Below, in pieces: positions 17,601-25,559 of a stretch of 40,206 nucleotides of DNA. The position numbers and the translations under genes are program-made. The notes under the pieces are model-generated. The model worked only from the letters and a program-made list of their open reading frames with translations. It had not been told where the DNA came from and ran no database searches. Within the stretch, counting starts at the first letter, position 1, and each line of letters starts with the position of its first letter. The DNA comes from Gemmatimonadota bacterium (lineage in GTDB: Bacteria; Gemmatimonadota; Gemmatimonadetes; Gemmatimonadales; Gemmatimonadaceae): contig JAPLKU010000002.1 in assembly GCA_026387935.1 (NCBI GenBank), positions 1 to 40,206 of the forward strand. The letters are read 5' to 3'.

Positions 17601-17892
17601 CGATCGTTCCGCCGAAGTACTTGTCCGTCATCGGACGCCAGCTGAACCCGCCATCAGTGGTCTTGAACACGCCGCCACCGGTCGTGCCCATCCAGTACTC
17701 GTTCGGTCGCGCTACGCTACCGGCCACCGCCACAGACCGCCCACCGCGGTACGGTCCCAGTTCGCGCCAGCGCAGTCCGGCAAACGCCAGGGTGTCGACG
17801 GCCTGCGCTCCGGCATTCGTGGCCGCGGCGGCGACCAACACGATGGCCGCGGCGCGGCGCATCCACGGTTTCAGCAACAAATCATCCGTCAC
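14695..17892 (-). CDS. Large exported BNR-repeat/VPS10 (sortilin-like) beta-propeller protein
   Basis: 1065 residues from GTG 17892, which has GGAGG (17902-17898) five bases before it; the open frame runs to 18198 but the extra part is not protein-like. A Sec signal peptide (MRRAAAIVLVAAAATNAGAQ) follows a short lead. Many Asp-box/BNR repeats are visible (GGGVFKTTDGGFSW, GVFKTTDGGQSW, GGVFKSTDGGETW, GLVQLSRDGGKTW, ERGVWVSFNDGG), forming one or two propellers over residues 30-700. The last 300 residues hold a beta domain (APAGTYRVRL) and a charged helical tail. Such proteins are common and abundant in Gemmatimonadota and Acidobacteriota and called glycosyl hydrolase, but no catalytic activity is established. 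Probably periplasmic or surface protein. Confidence 0.88.
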   Translation of the reverse strand: MTDDLLLKPWMRRAAAIVLVAAAATNAGAQAVDTLAFAGLRWRELGPYRGGRSVAVAGSVARPNEYWMGTTGGGVFKTTDGGFSWRPMTDKYFGGTIGAVQVSESNPNIVWVGGGETDIRGNAAPGDGVWMSADSGATWKQIAFFDVKNHVTRVRIHPTNPNIVWIGVLGHAFGDNAQRGVFKTTDGGQSWRKVLYRDEGTGISDLIVDPNDPNVLYAAFWRAFRTPWSLSSGGAGGGVFKSTDGGETWNELTSNTGLPKPPWGKVGLAVSGAKSSRVWALIEADEGGMYRSDDGGATWTKLNEERKLRQRAWYYTKIYADPKDTNIVYALNVSWYRSRDGGKTFPQNIQVPHGDNHDMWIARDNPDRMIEANDGGANVSTNGGRTWTAEEFATAQMYHVTTTTHFPYKICGAQQDNSTLCGPSRKAGGIVLSDWVDAGGGESGYIAASPRNPDLVFAGSYGGLLTRKDMRTGLEWNVNPWPDNPMGISSEDLKYKFQWTFPIVFSPHDATTMYVGGSHLFKTTTGGDSYEIISPPLARNDPKTLGASGGPITKDQTGVETYGVVFAFTESPVLKGVLWAGTDDGLVQLSRDGGKTWKNVTPKGMGDFSRVSLIEASHFAAGTAYVAANRFQQDDFSPILFKTTDFGTTWTKIVTGITSTEFTRAIREDPVRKGLLFAGTERGVWVSFNDGGVWQRLQLNMPPVPVHDLTIKEGDLIVATHGRSFYVLDDISPLRQLNSTVLAGVHLYQPRDTHRIDWGGGFFGGRGGSTVGQNPPTGVMVNYFLPKGGEDVTLDFLDAAGKVIKSFNSKPDSTPGAGGRGAVDPEAAVFAPPRALRVQNKVGLNQFAWNMRYPDAVVFPGMILWAGDTRGPVAPAGTYRVRLTPGGGKPIIQTVRLLNDPRSPATALEQMAQFNFLMKIRDKVTEANEGVISMRHVKTEIDARLKQAPPQAVQELTSAGKSLGTNLTGVEAEVYQIKNQSGQDPLNYPIKLNNKLAALTGVVGSAPGKPTAQSVQVFDELVGKLQVQTKKMDKLYVEDLKRYNELLKKYGLPEIDPKPKPKVAM

Positions 17893-18074
17893 GACATCCT
17901 CCATCAAAGCCCAAGGGAACCGTCTCGACGACACCGAAACGTTCGCCGGAGCCACGTGCGATACAAGGGGCCTGAATTCATTCACGCTTTGTTCACACTC
18001 GTACATTTCAGAATCATGACCGCAACTCCCGCCAGCTTCGCGCGCCAAATCGCATTCTTGCGGGCGGCTCTTTC

Positions 18075-19094
18075 GTGAGTCTCCGGCGCTGGCTACTCGT
18101 ACTCCTCTCGTTTGGTGCAACGACTGGGATAACCGCCTACATCCTCTGGCAGGGATTTTCCAAGCCCGGCCCACACCCAACGCTGCCGCTTTGGGCACAT
18201 GGCGCCGCGTTCGCCGTCGTACTCCTCGAGATCGGGACGCGATCGATCAAACTCCATTGGAGCGCGGCGGCGCTGCACATCCCGCTGCGTTTCATGACGT
18301 CGCTCCGCGTCTGCCTCGGTGGTGATTTCGCTGCTTCAATCACACCGGCGCGCTCGGGCGCCGAACCGGCACGCTTCCTCGTCCTTGCCGAAGACGGCAT
18401 CGCGCCGGCGCCGTCCCTGCTCATCCTCTTCGCCGAACTGCTCCTCGAGACATGGTCCCTCGTGGTGCTCTGCGCGGTCTTCCTGTTCCTCTTCCGCGAC
18501 GCCGGCAACGTGCTCGGACTGATGACGGGCATGATTGGCGGTTACGCGCTGCTGGTGCTCACCGCAGGTACCGTCGCCTACGCCCTCTCGCGCTCACACG
18601 CCAACGGACCACCGCCGGGCTGGGCGAGGAGCCTTGGGTTGCACGCCGGACGCTGGCGAGCGGTACAGCGCGCGCTGCGATCGCTGCGCACGAACCTTGC
18701 CGGTCTTCGGCATGCATCCCTTCCGCCCATGCTCGGCGCGTTTCTCGCCTCGTTGGTTCACGTCGGCCTCCGGCTCGCGGTGCTGCCAATCATTGCGCTC
18801 GCGCTCGACCCGAGCTTCTCCCTCTCGTCGCTCGTGCTCTGGCCGCTCGTCTTCCTCTACGGCGGCGCCATTGCGCCGGCCCCGGGTGGTGGCGGCGCCG
18901 TTGAATTCGGCTTTCAGTACGCCTACGCCGACACCATGTCACCCGCTGTCCTCGGCGGCGCGCTCCTCTGGTGGCGGTTCTACACGTTTTATCTCTACGT
19001 CCTGCTCGGCGGACTCTCCGTCGGTGGCACAGTGCTCAAGGCACTCCGTACACAGCGGCACGGCCGGCTGCACGCGCGGGCAAGCAAGCCCTGA
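18075..19094 (+). CDS. YbhN/AglD-like membrane protein (LPG synthase TM domain family)
   Basis: 339 residues, about eight hydrophobic helices. Family-typical motifs are SLRVCLGGDFAASITPARSGAEPAR in the first half and IAPAPGGGGAVEFGF near residue 275, as in the integral membrane domain of lysylphosphatidylglycerol synthase/MprF and UPF0104 proteins. These are thought to move lipids or polyprenyl-linked sugars; the substrate here is unknown. No soluble lysyltransferase domain is present. ATG/GTG start at 18075. The 182-base divergent spacer with the BNR gene holds both promoters, which I could not place with confidence. Confidence 0.82.
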   Translation: MSLRRWLLVLLSFGATTGITAYILWQGFSKPGPHPTLPLWAHGAAFAVVLLEIGTRSIKLHWSAAALHIPLRFMTSLRVCLGGDFAASITPARSGAEPARFLVLAEDGIAPAPSLLILFAELLLETWSLVVLCAVFLFLFRDAGNVLGLMTGMIGGYALLVLTAGTVAYALSRSHANGPPPGWARSLGLHAGRWRAVQRALRSLRTNLAGLRHASLPPMLGAFLASLVHVGLRLAVLPIIALALDPSFSLSSLVLWPLVFLYGGAIAPAPGGGGAVEFGFQYAYADTMSPAVLGGALLWWRFYTFYLYVLLGGLSVGGTVLKALRTQRHGRLHARASKP

Positions 19095-19118
19095 CCGGCG
19101 TACCGGTCACGCAACGCA

Positions 19119-19394
19119 CTACTTCGGTGCTGCCCCAGTGTCTGTCGGCCCAGCTCCAGATGCTGGCGGAGCGGCGAGATCGCGAAGCACCGGGTTGCTG
19201 TCGTCCGTCGCGACACCCTCGATGATCAGCTGCTGCCGGGCCACGCCGATCGACAACTCGATCAGAAAGTCCGCAAGTTCTCGCGATAGCGCGGTGGAGG
19301 TTTCCCCGGCGCCCGTCGGCTGCGTCAGCTTGCAATTATGGTTGAGCGTCACACGTTGGGCAAAGCGGAGGCCGCCCCGGACCCCCCCACACAC
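19119..19394 (-). CDS. Hypothetical small protein
   Basis: Up to 91 residues. The middle ([30 protein letters not shown]) is amphipathic and looks like real protein; the C-terminus is Pro/Ala/Gly-rich. No family recognised. It lies alone between the YbhN-like gene and the transketolase on the opposite strand. Start is unclear: GTG at 19394, or an internal GTG about 15 codons later. Upstream sequence toward the transketolase could hold both promoters. Confidence 0.45.
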   Translation of the reverse strand: MCGGVRGGLRFAQRVTLNHNCKLTQPTGAGETSTALSRELADFLIELSIGVARQQLIIEGVATDDSNPVLRDLAAPPASGAGPTDTGAAPK

Positions 19395-19459
19395 GCCGCG
19401 GCCCGGCGTTCGCCGCTAGTTTTCGCGCGTCCGCCGCGCCTGTCCGCTCTCTATTTCCA

Positions 19460-21472
19460 GTGGTGTTTTTCGTGGCAAATGCCGAACTCGAACTCCTCGC
19501 GATCAACACGATCCGCACCCTCGCGATGGACGCCGTGCAGGCCGCCGAGTCGGGGCACCCGGGCACGCCGATGGCGCTCGCGCCGCTGGCCTATCTGCTC
19601 TACACACGGCACATGAAGCACAATCCGGCCGACCCGGCATGGCCCGACCGTGACCGCTTTGTGCTTTCGGCAGGCCACGCGTCAATGTTACTGTACGCCT
19701 CGCTCTATCTCGCCGGCTACGACCTCTCTCTCGACGACATTCGTCGCTTCCGTCAGTGGGGGAGCAAGACGCCCGGCCACCCCGAAGTCGGTCACACGCC
19801 GGGAGTCGAAACGACCACCGGGCCGCTCGGTCAGGGCATTGCAAATGCGGTCGGCATGGCGGTGGCTGAACGGTCGCTCGCCGCAACGTTCAACCGCGAA
19901 GGTCACGCCATCGTCGATCACACCACCTGGTTCATCGCCGGCGACGGCGACCTGATGGAGGGCGTCTCGCACGAAGCCGCCTCCTTCGCCGGACACCAGA
20001 AGCTCGGCAAGCTGATTGGATTTTTTGACGATAACCGCATCACGATCGACGGCAGTACCGACCTCTCGTGCAGCGACGACGTTGCTGCGCGGTTCACCGC
20101 CTATGGCTGGCACGTCGGGCACATCGCGGACGTCAACGACCTCGCCTCGGTCGACGCCGCCATTGCTGCCGCGCGCGCCGAAACCACCAGGCCATCACTC
20201 ATCGTCACGCGAACACACATCGGCTTCGGCAGCCCGAATCGGGTTGACACTGCCAAGGCGCACGGCGAGCCGCTCGGCAAGGATGAGCTGGCGCTCTCGA
20301 AGAAGCACCTCGGTTGGCAATGGACCGAGCCATTCCATGTGCCGTCTGAAGCGCTCGAACATTGGCGCACAGCCTGCAAACGGGGCGCCGCAACTCAGGA
20401 CGCGTGGCGCAAACAGCTCATCGCGTTCGCACATGCGCATGGCGCTGATGGCAAAGAATTCGGCCGCCGGATGCACGGCGACCTCCCCGCTGGCTGGGAA
20501 GCCGCACTCCCAGTGTTCGACGCATCGAACGGAAACGTCGCGAGCCGCGCAGCATCGGGCGTCACGCTCAACGCAATTGCCGCGAAGATTCCCGAGCTGA
20601 TTGGCGGATCGGCCGATCTCGCCGGGTCGAATCTCACCATGGTGAAGGGTGCGCCGACGTTCTCGGCCACAACGCCGGGCGGACGCAATTTCAACTTCGG
20701 TATTCGTGAGCACGCCATGGGTTCCGTGATGAACGGCATGGCGTTGCACGGCGGGATCATCCCGTACGGCGGCACTTTTCTCGTCTTCGCGGACTACATG
20801 CGGCCGGCAATTCGACTCGCGGCCCTCATGAAGCGCCAGGCGATCTACGTCTTCACGCACGATTCCATCGGCCTCGGCGAGGACGGGCCTACGCACCAGC
20901 CGGTGGAACATCTCGGTTCGCTCCGCTGCATTCCGAACTTGCTCGTACTTCGCCCGGCCGATGCCGCCGAAACAGCGGAAGCCTGGCGCACCGCGATCAA
21001 TAATCGCACAGGCCCAACCGCCCTCATCCTCACGCGCCAGAAGCTCGCACTGCTCGACCGGACGAGATACGCGGCGGTATCAGGCGCCGCCCGAGGCGCA
21101 TACACGCTCTCGGACGGAACCGGAACGCCGCGCGTTGTCCTGATGTCCAGCGGCTCGGAAGTCCAACTCGCGCTCGACGCGCAAGCCACACTTGCCGCCG
21201 ATGGCATTTCGGCTCGCGTCGTCAGCGTCCCGAGTCACGAACTCTTCGCCGCACAGGATGCGACGTACCGCAACGCGGTGCTGCCAGCCGGAGTCCCGCG
21301 CATCGCAATCGAGGCCGCACATCCCATGTCCTGGTACCGCCTTGTTGGCGACAGCGGCACGGTGATTGGCATCGAAACGTTTGGTGCGTCCGCGCCCTTC
21401 CAAAAACTGTATGAGGAATACGGGATCACCGCGGGTGCCGTCGTCGCGGCGGCACGCAAACTGCTCGCCTAG
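19460..21472 (+). CDS. tkt: Transketolase
   Basis: 670 residues, full length for the family. Thiamine diphosphate and substrate motifs are in order: [48 protein letters not shown], the ThDP-binding [19 protein letters not shown] (ending in [11 protein letters not shown]), and in the pyrimidine domain [19 protein letters not shown] and [20 protein letters not shown]. The enzyme transfers two-carbon units in the pentose phosphate pathway and supplies erythrose 4-phosphate for aromatic synthesis. Alternative GTG starts lie at 19460, 19463 and 19472, none with a strong ribosome binding site. Confidence 0.96.
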   Translation: MVFFVANAELELLAINTIRTLAMDAVQAAESGHPGTPMALAPLAYLLYTRHMKHNPADPAWPDRDRFVLSAGHASMLLYASLYLAGYDLSLDDIRRFRQWGSKTPGHPEVGHTPGVETTTGPLGQGIANAVGMAVAERSLAATFNREGHAIVDHTTWFIAGDGDLMEGVSHEAASFAGHQKLGKLIGFFDDNRITIDGSTDLSCSDDVAARFTAYGWHVGHIADVNDLASVDAAIAAARAETTRPSLIVTRTHIGFGSPNRVDTAKAHGEPLGKDELALSKKHLGWQWTEPFHVPSEALEHWRTACKRGAATQDAWRKQLIAFAHAHGADGKEFGRRMHGDLPAGWEAALPVFDASNGNVASRAASGVTLNAIAAKIPELIGGSADLAGSNLTMVKGAPTFSATTPGGRNFNFGIREHAMGSVMNGMALHGGIIPYGGTFLVFADYMRPAIRLAALMKRQAIYVFTHDSIGLGEDGPTHQPVEHLGSLRCIPNLLVLRPADAAETAEAWRTAINNRTGPTALILTRQKLALLDRTRYAAVSGAARGAYTLSDGTGTPRVVLMSSGSEVQLALDAQATLAADGISARVVSVPSHELFAAQDATYRNAVLPAGVPRIAIEAAHPMSWYRLVGDSGTVIGIETFGASAPFQKLYEEYGITAGAVVAAARKLLA

Positions 21473-21478
21473 CGCGCG

Positions 21479-22729
21479 CTACGTTGGCGGCGGCTCAATT
21501 CGCCCGAGCGTCCGAAGCGTCGGGTTCCGCCAAGCGGTCACGACTACAACGACGAGCGTCATCACACCGCCCATCACCACGCTTGGCACCGTTCCGAACC
21601 ATCGCGCCGTGACGCCGGACTCGAACGCACCGATTTCGTTCGAGCTTCCGACAAAGATTCCATTCACCGACATCACACGGCCAAGCATCTCCGGTGGCGT
21701 GCGTGTCGTGAGCAGCGTCGACCGGATGAATACGCTGATCATATCCGCTGCCCCGCCAATCGCCAGGGCGGCCACCGCCACAAAAATGTTCGTCGAAAGC
21801 CCGAAGACAATGATGGTCACGCCAAAGAATGCGACGGACTGCAGTAACAGTCGTCCGGTTCGCTGAAACGGTTTCGCATGTGCCAGGCTCGCGGACATGA
21901 TCACAGCGCCGATGGCCGGCGCTGAGCGCAACAGGCCGAGGCCCTGCGGGCCGACATGCAAGATCTCGGCGGCATAAACCGGTAGCAGCGCCGTCGCCCC
22001 ACCAAAGAGCACAGAAAACAGGTCGAGCGAAAGGGCGCCAAGCACGATTCGCTCGCCAAATACAAAACGCACTCCCGCGGCCAGACTCGTGCCAATTGAT
22101 TCGCTTGACGGGCTCGGCGGCGACGGCGTTCGATGCACCATCAACAGCGCGACGATCGCCACCAGGACCAGCACGGCGGATGTCGAGTACGCCAGACGGA
22201 TCCCGCCGACGGCGTATAAACCGCCACCGAGCGCTGGCCCGATCACGGCCGCGAGTTGCCATGCACCACTTCGCCAGGTAACAGAGTTCGAGAACAACTC
22301 CCTCGGCACAAGCTCCGCGCCGAGTGCCTGCCGAGCAGGTTGCAGGAAGCTGCGGGCAAGACCGCTCGCGACGATCACGGAAAAGATTGCGCGAACCAAC
22401 GCTCGCGGAGAGTCGTGCAGCATCGTCGGCAGCACCAGCAACGCCACGGCACTCGCAAATACAACCACGAGCGCCGCAATTGCCACCCTGCGGCGATCAT
22501 AGCGGTCCGCCACATGTCCAGCGAACAACGAGGCACCGATGTACGGCAACGCCTCAGCGAGCCCAATCAGCCCCAGCGCGAGCGGATCATGCGTGAGTTC
22601 GTAGACCTGCCAGCCGACGATCGTGCCCTGAATCATCGTCGCCAGCGTCATCACAACAACGGCGAGCACATACCGGCGGAAGTGCGGCAGGCGTAGCGAA
22701 GCGTACGGACTGATGGCGGGACTGGTCAC
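21479..22729 (-). CDS. MFS transporter, EntS-like (MFS_3)
   Basis: About 416 residues from GTG 22729; a GTG at 22804 would add a 25-residue polar lead. Twelve hydrophobic segments are visible. The conserved loop after helix 2 is present (LFAGHVADRYDRRRVAI), and the overall sequence (SFLQPARQALGAELVPRELFSNSVTW) is that of the MFS_3/enterobactin-exporter group. It probably exports a small molecule by proton antiport; the substrate is unknown. It converges on transketolase with a 6-base gap and is divergent from the metallopeptidase gene. Confidence 0.87.
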   Translation of the reverse strand: MTSPAISPYASLRLPHFRRYVLAVVVMTLATMIQGTIVGWQVYELTHDPLALGLIGLAEALPYIGASLFAGHVADRYDRRRVAIAALVVVFASAVALLVLPTMLHDSPRALVRAIFSVIVASGLARSFLQPARQALGAELVPRELFSNSVTWRSGAWQLAAVIGPALGGGLYAVGGIRLAYSTSAVLVLVAIVALLMVHRTPSPPSPSSESIGTSLAAGVRFVFGERIVLGALSLDLFSVLFGGATALLPVYAAEILHVGPQGLGLLRSAPAIGAVIMSASLAHAKPFQRTGRLLLQSVAFFGVTIIVFGLSTNIFVAVAALAIGGAADMISVFIRSTLLTTRTPPEMLGRVMSVNGIFVGSSNEIGAFESGVTARWFGTVPSVVMGGVMTLVVVVVTAWRNPTLRTLGRIEPPPT

Positions 22730-22806
22730 GCCGGAATGGTAGGCGGGCGTCGCCTCCCCTTGCCACTGTCCGGGCTTCGCGACATCCTCTCCGCTCCACG
22801 ACACCT

Positions 22807-23856
22807 ATGCCAACTCTCGCCAAAAGCCGAACCCGCACGGCACGCCCGTGGACCCGTTGGCCCACGAAGCGATTGCTGCAGCTTCGCCTCAAGGATCTCG
22901 ATCTCAAGATCGAGGGTACTTGGCTCACGGATTGTATGGACGAGTTGTACTCGGAACTCGAGGCGCGGAAGCTGGTCATCCGGCCACACGCCTGGCTTTC
23001 TGATGAGTGGTTCTCGCCCGGCGGCGTTCCCGGCATTGCAATTCCGTTCTACCTCGCCCATCCGCGACTCATGCGACTGGAGCGCGCGCAACTGCTCGAG
23101 GTCGAGGGCGGTACGCACCTCGAATGCATGCAGATTCTGCGGCACGAGTGCGGCCACGCCATCCAGCACGCCTTCGATCTGCACCGGCGCCGGGAGTGGC
23201 AGCGCCTCTTCGGCCGCTCGTCAACGCCGTATCCGGAATCGTATCGCCCCAATCCCGCCAGCAAACGCTTCGTGCAGCATTTGCGTCGGTGGTACGCGCA
23301 GAGCCACCCCGATGAGGACTTCGCCGAAACGTTTGCCGTTTGGCTGCAACCGCACTCCGATTGGCGTCGCCGGTACGCCGGCTGGCCCGCCTTAAAGAAG
23401 TTGCTGTACGTCGATCGACTCATGCGCGAACTCGCCGGCCAATCGCCGCTCGTTCGCTCGCGTCGGCGCGTGGATCCACTGCGGGCAATTTCGCGAACAC
23501 TGTTTGATCATTATCTCTATCGGCGGGCGCTCTACTCCGTCGAATACCCCAAAACGTGGGATGACGACCTCCGCCGGCTCTTCTCGAACGATCCTCGCAT
23601 CCGTACACGTGAATCGGCAGCTGCTTTTCTCCGTCGTCATCGCACGGCAATCCGTCGGGTCGTTGCCAAGTGGACTGGCGAATACCAGTTCACCCTCGAT
23701 ACCGTGCTCGGTGACATGATCGGCCGCTGCCGGGAACTCAACCTTCGTGTCCTCGGACGCGACCGCCAGGTGTTGACCGATTTTATGGTGCTGCTCACCG
23801 CGCGAACGATGGCCGTGCTGTCCAAGCAGGGCCGCCGCGACTGGATCGTGGTATGA
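22807..23856 (+). CDS. Putative zinc metallopeptidase (Peptidase_Mx-like)
   Basis: 349 residues, no signal peptide. A zincin motif RHECGHAIQHAF gives His113, Glu114 and His117; a further Glu174 in DEDFAETFAVWL is the likely third metal ligand. This HExxH plus DFAET layout is that of the putative zinc-binding metallopeptidase family (PF15887 type). The C-terminal 130 residues are basic and helical with no known motif. The stop overlaps the ATG of an ATP-grasp gene (ATGA), so the two are made together; a ligase/hydrolase pair acting on the same peptide or amide is an attractive but unproven idea. Confidence 0.8.
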   Translation: MPTLAKSRTRTARPWTRWPTKRLLQLRLKDLDLKIEGTWLTDCMDELYSELEARKLVIRPHAWLSDEWFSPGGVPGIAIPFYLAHPRLMRLERAQLLEVEGGTHLECMQILRHECGHAIQHAFDLHRRREWQRLFGRSSTPYPESYRPNPASKRFVQHLRRWYAQSHPDEDFAETFAVWLQPHSDWRRRYAGWPALKKLLYVDRLMRELAGQSPLVRSRRRVDPLRAISRTLFDHYLYRRALYSVEYPKTWDDDLRRLFSNDPRIRTRESAAAFLRRHRTAIRRVVAKWTGEYQFTLDTVLGDMIGRCRELNLRVLGRDRQVLTDFMVLLTARTMAVLSKQGRRDWIVV

Positions 23857-24875
23857 AGCCACTCCGAATCCTCGCGCTGATGCACCCGGAACTCGTGCCA
23901 CCGGACTCGCTCAAGGGCATGACGCCGCAGGCGGCGTACGAAGCAAAAACCGAATACGATGTGGTCCGTACACTTCGCTCCATCGGACACGACGTGCATC
24001 CACTCGGCGTCCAGTATGAACTCTTTCCGATTCGCGATGCCATCGACCAGCTGAAGCCGCACATCGTCTTCAACCTGCTCGAAGAGTTTCACGGCGAAGT
24101 GTTGTTCGACCAGAACGTCGTGAGTTTTCTCGAACTGCTCCATACGCCGTACACCGGCTGCAATCCGCGCGGCATGATCATCTCGCGCGGCAAGGCGCTG
24201 TCGAAGAAGCTCGTGGCGTATCACCGCATTGGCGTTCCCGACTTCGCGGTCTTTCCAATGGGGCGCAAGGTGCGCCGCCCACCACGCCTCAAGTTTCCAC
24301 TCATCGTGAAGTCGCTCATCGAACACGCGTCGGTCGGTATAGCGCGCGCGTCCGTTGTTGACTCCGATGAAAAACTCGCTGACCGTGTGCAGTTCATCCA
24401 TGAGCGCGTAGGCACGGATGCAATCGCCGAGCAGTTTATCGAAGGTCGCGAGCTGTATGTCAGCGTCCTTGGCAATGATCGGCTCGCTGTTTTTCCAACG
24501 TGGGAACTCGTCGCCGAAAAGCGCGCTGAAGGCGAACCGCTCATCGCGACGGCGAAAGTGAAGCATGATGTCGAATACCAGCTACGCCACGGCATCGACA
24601 CGCGCGCGGCCGACTTGCCCGACGATCTCGCGGCGAAACTGGTGCATTCCGCAAAGCGCATTTACAAGATTCTCGAGCTTACGGGATATGCGCGCCTCGA
24701 CTTCCGCCTCGATTCGGCGGGACAGTTCTTCTTCCTCGAGGCCAATCCGAATCCCGAGATCGCCGAACGCGAAGAGTTCGCCGCGTCAGCCAGGGCAGCG
24801 GGCGTTTCCTATGCGGACCTGCTCCAGCGGATTGTGAGCCTCGGTCTTCGACAACAGCGGTTGACAGAGTCGTAA
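23853..24875 (+). CDS. ATP-grasp ligase related to D-Ala-D-Ala ligase
   Basis: 340 residues. The N-terminal domain (1-115) and ATP-grasp fold are recognisable: HIVFNLLEEFHGE, KFPLIVKSLIEHASVGIA with the ATP-binding Lys, EQFIEGRELYVSVLG, and the magnesium site GYARLDFRLD then FFFLEANPNPEIA (Asp283, Glu296, Asn298). It shares Ddl's core, but the bona fide ddl of this genome is at 30055-31110. The SVGIA loop replaces Ddl's GSTVGL. Coupled to the metallopeptidase upstream by 4-base overlap. It likely forms an amide or peptide bond; the substrate is unknown. Confidence 0.85.
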   Translation: MKPLRILALMHPELVPPDSLKGMTPQAAYEAKTEYDVVRTLRSIGHDVHPLGVQYELFPIRDAIDQLKPHIVFNLLEEFHGEVLFDQNVVSFLELLHTPYTGCNPRGMIISRGKALSKKLVAYHRIGVPDFAVFPMGRKVRRPPRLKFPLIVKSLIEHASVGIARASVVDSDEKLADRVQFIHERVGTDAIAEQFIEGRELYVSVLGNDRLAVFPTWELVAEKRAEGEPLIATAKVKHDVEYQLRHGIDTRAADLPDDLAAKLVHSAKRIYKILELTGYARLDFRLDSAGQFFFLEANPNPEIAEREEFAASARAAGVSYADLLQRIVSLGLRQQRLTES

Positions 24876-24915
24876 GGTCTTGTGCCAAAATGGATTAGCT
24901 GAACTATCCTGTATG

Positions 24916-24925
24916 GTAATATTAC
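24916..24925. promoter_or_regulatory. 10-bp palindrome, possible operator for the MarR gene
   Basis: GTAATATTAC is a perfect palindrome ending six bases before the -35 box of the MarR gene. Its position suits an autoregulatory site, although MarR operators are usually longer. Confidence 0.35.
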
Positions 24926-24931
24926 ATTGAG

Positions 24932-24959
24932 TTGACAAAGCAAACTAAATTAATATTTT
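24932..24959 (+). promoter_or_regulatory. Sigma-70-type promoter of the MarR gene, leaderless
   Basis: A perfect TTGACA (24932-24937), 16-base spacer and TATTTT (24954-24959) in an AT-rich island of about 90 bases within GC-rich surroundings. The predicted start point falls on or beside the ATG at 24966, and no Shine-Dalgarno is present. Confidence 0.6.
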
Positions 24960-24965
24960 TCTGCT

Positions 24966-25436
24966 ATGCTCCACATCGAGTCCGTTGAGTCGGTGCTGCG
25001 TGACTATCCGCGTATTTTTTTCGCCTGCCACCGTCGGCACACTCGCGGCGCACAGAACGGAAGCTTGGTGAGCGAAAAACAGGTGCAGGTGCTCGACCAT
25101 CTCGACGAGATCAACGCGATCTCACTGACCGCATTGGCGGGCCACGTGGGCGTCACGCTTGGCACGATGTCCATCACGGTCGATCGCCTCGTGCGTCGCG
25201 GCTACGTCGCTCGCACGCCCAACCAAACAGACCGGCGGAAAGTCCTGCTTCGGCTCACCGCCGCCGGAGCCCGCGTATCGGAGGCACATTCGGTGCTCGA
25301 TCCCGAACTCGTCGACGCGATGGTTGGGGCGCTCAGCGACGACGACCGTGTCCGTGCGCTCGCAGGGCTTTCGCTCCTGGCCAATGCGGCGATCTCGGCG
25401 ACCAAGGCCCGCCGCGATCAGTCGCGATCAGGATGA
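24966..25436 (+). CDS. MarR-family transcriptional regulator
   Basis: 156 residues. Winged helix-turn-helix typical of MarR: SEKQVQVLDHLDEI, ISLTALAGHVGVTLGTMSITVDRLVRRGYVARTPN, and the wing QTDRRKVLLRLTAAG (residues 35-102). Dimerisation helices flank it. Such proteins repress nearby genes and respond to small ligands. No target gene adjoins on the same strand except a 21-codon ORF at 25474, so it may act on its own promoter or elsewhere. The N-terminal CHRRH is unusual and might bind a metal or sense redox, which is speculation. Confidence 0.88.
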   Translation: MLHIESVESVLRDYPRIFFACHRRHTRGAQNGSLVSEKQVQVLDHLDEINAISLTALAGHVGVTLGTMSITVDRLVRRGYVARTPNQTDRRKVLLRLTAAGARVSEAHSVLDPELVDAMVGALSDDDRVRALAGLSLLANAAISATKARRDQSRSG

Positions 25437-25473
25437 TCCCCACCAATCGCCCAGGGCGGAGGAAGGCGAGGTC

Positions 25474-25539
25474 ATGAAGTCGCTAGGCACGAAACTCGGC
25501 GAAACAACGGCCGCTGAGGTGGTCGCGCCCGGACGCTGA
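25474..25539 (+). CDS. Possible 21-residue small ORF
   Basis: ATG at 25474 is preceded by GAGG five bases upstream (with GGAGGAAGG before that) and encodes MKSLGTKLGETTAAEVVAPGR before TGA. It follows the MarR gene by 37 bases. Either a small peptide gene or the 5' stump of a lost gene that MarR once controlled. The ribosome binding site is the only support. Confidence 0.3.
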   Translation: MKSLGTKLGETTAAEVVAPGR

Positions 25540-25559
25540 GCCTCCCCGGGCCCCTGCTG

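Noticed and set aside
17326-18078. A 250-codon plus-strand ORF opposite the BNR protein
   Set aside because: It lacks protein-like hydrophobic patterning; the Asp-box repeats on the minus strand are unambiguous.
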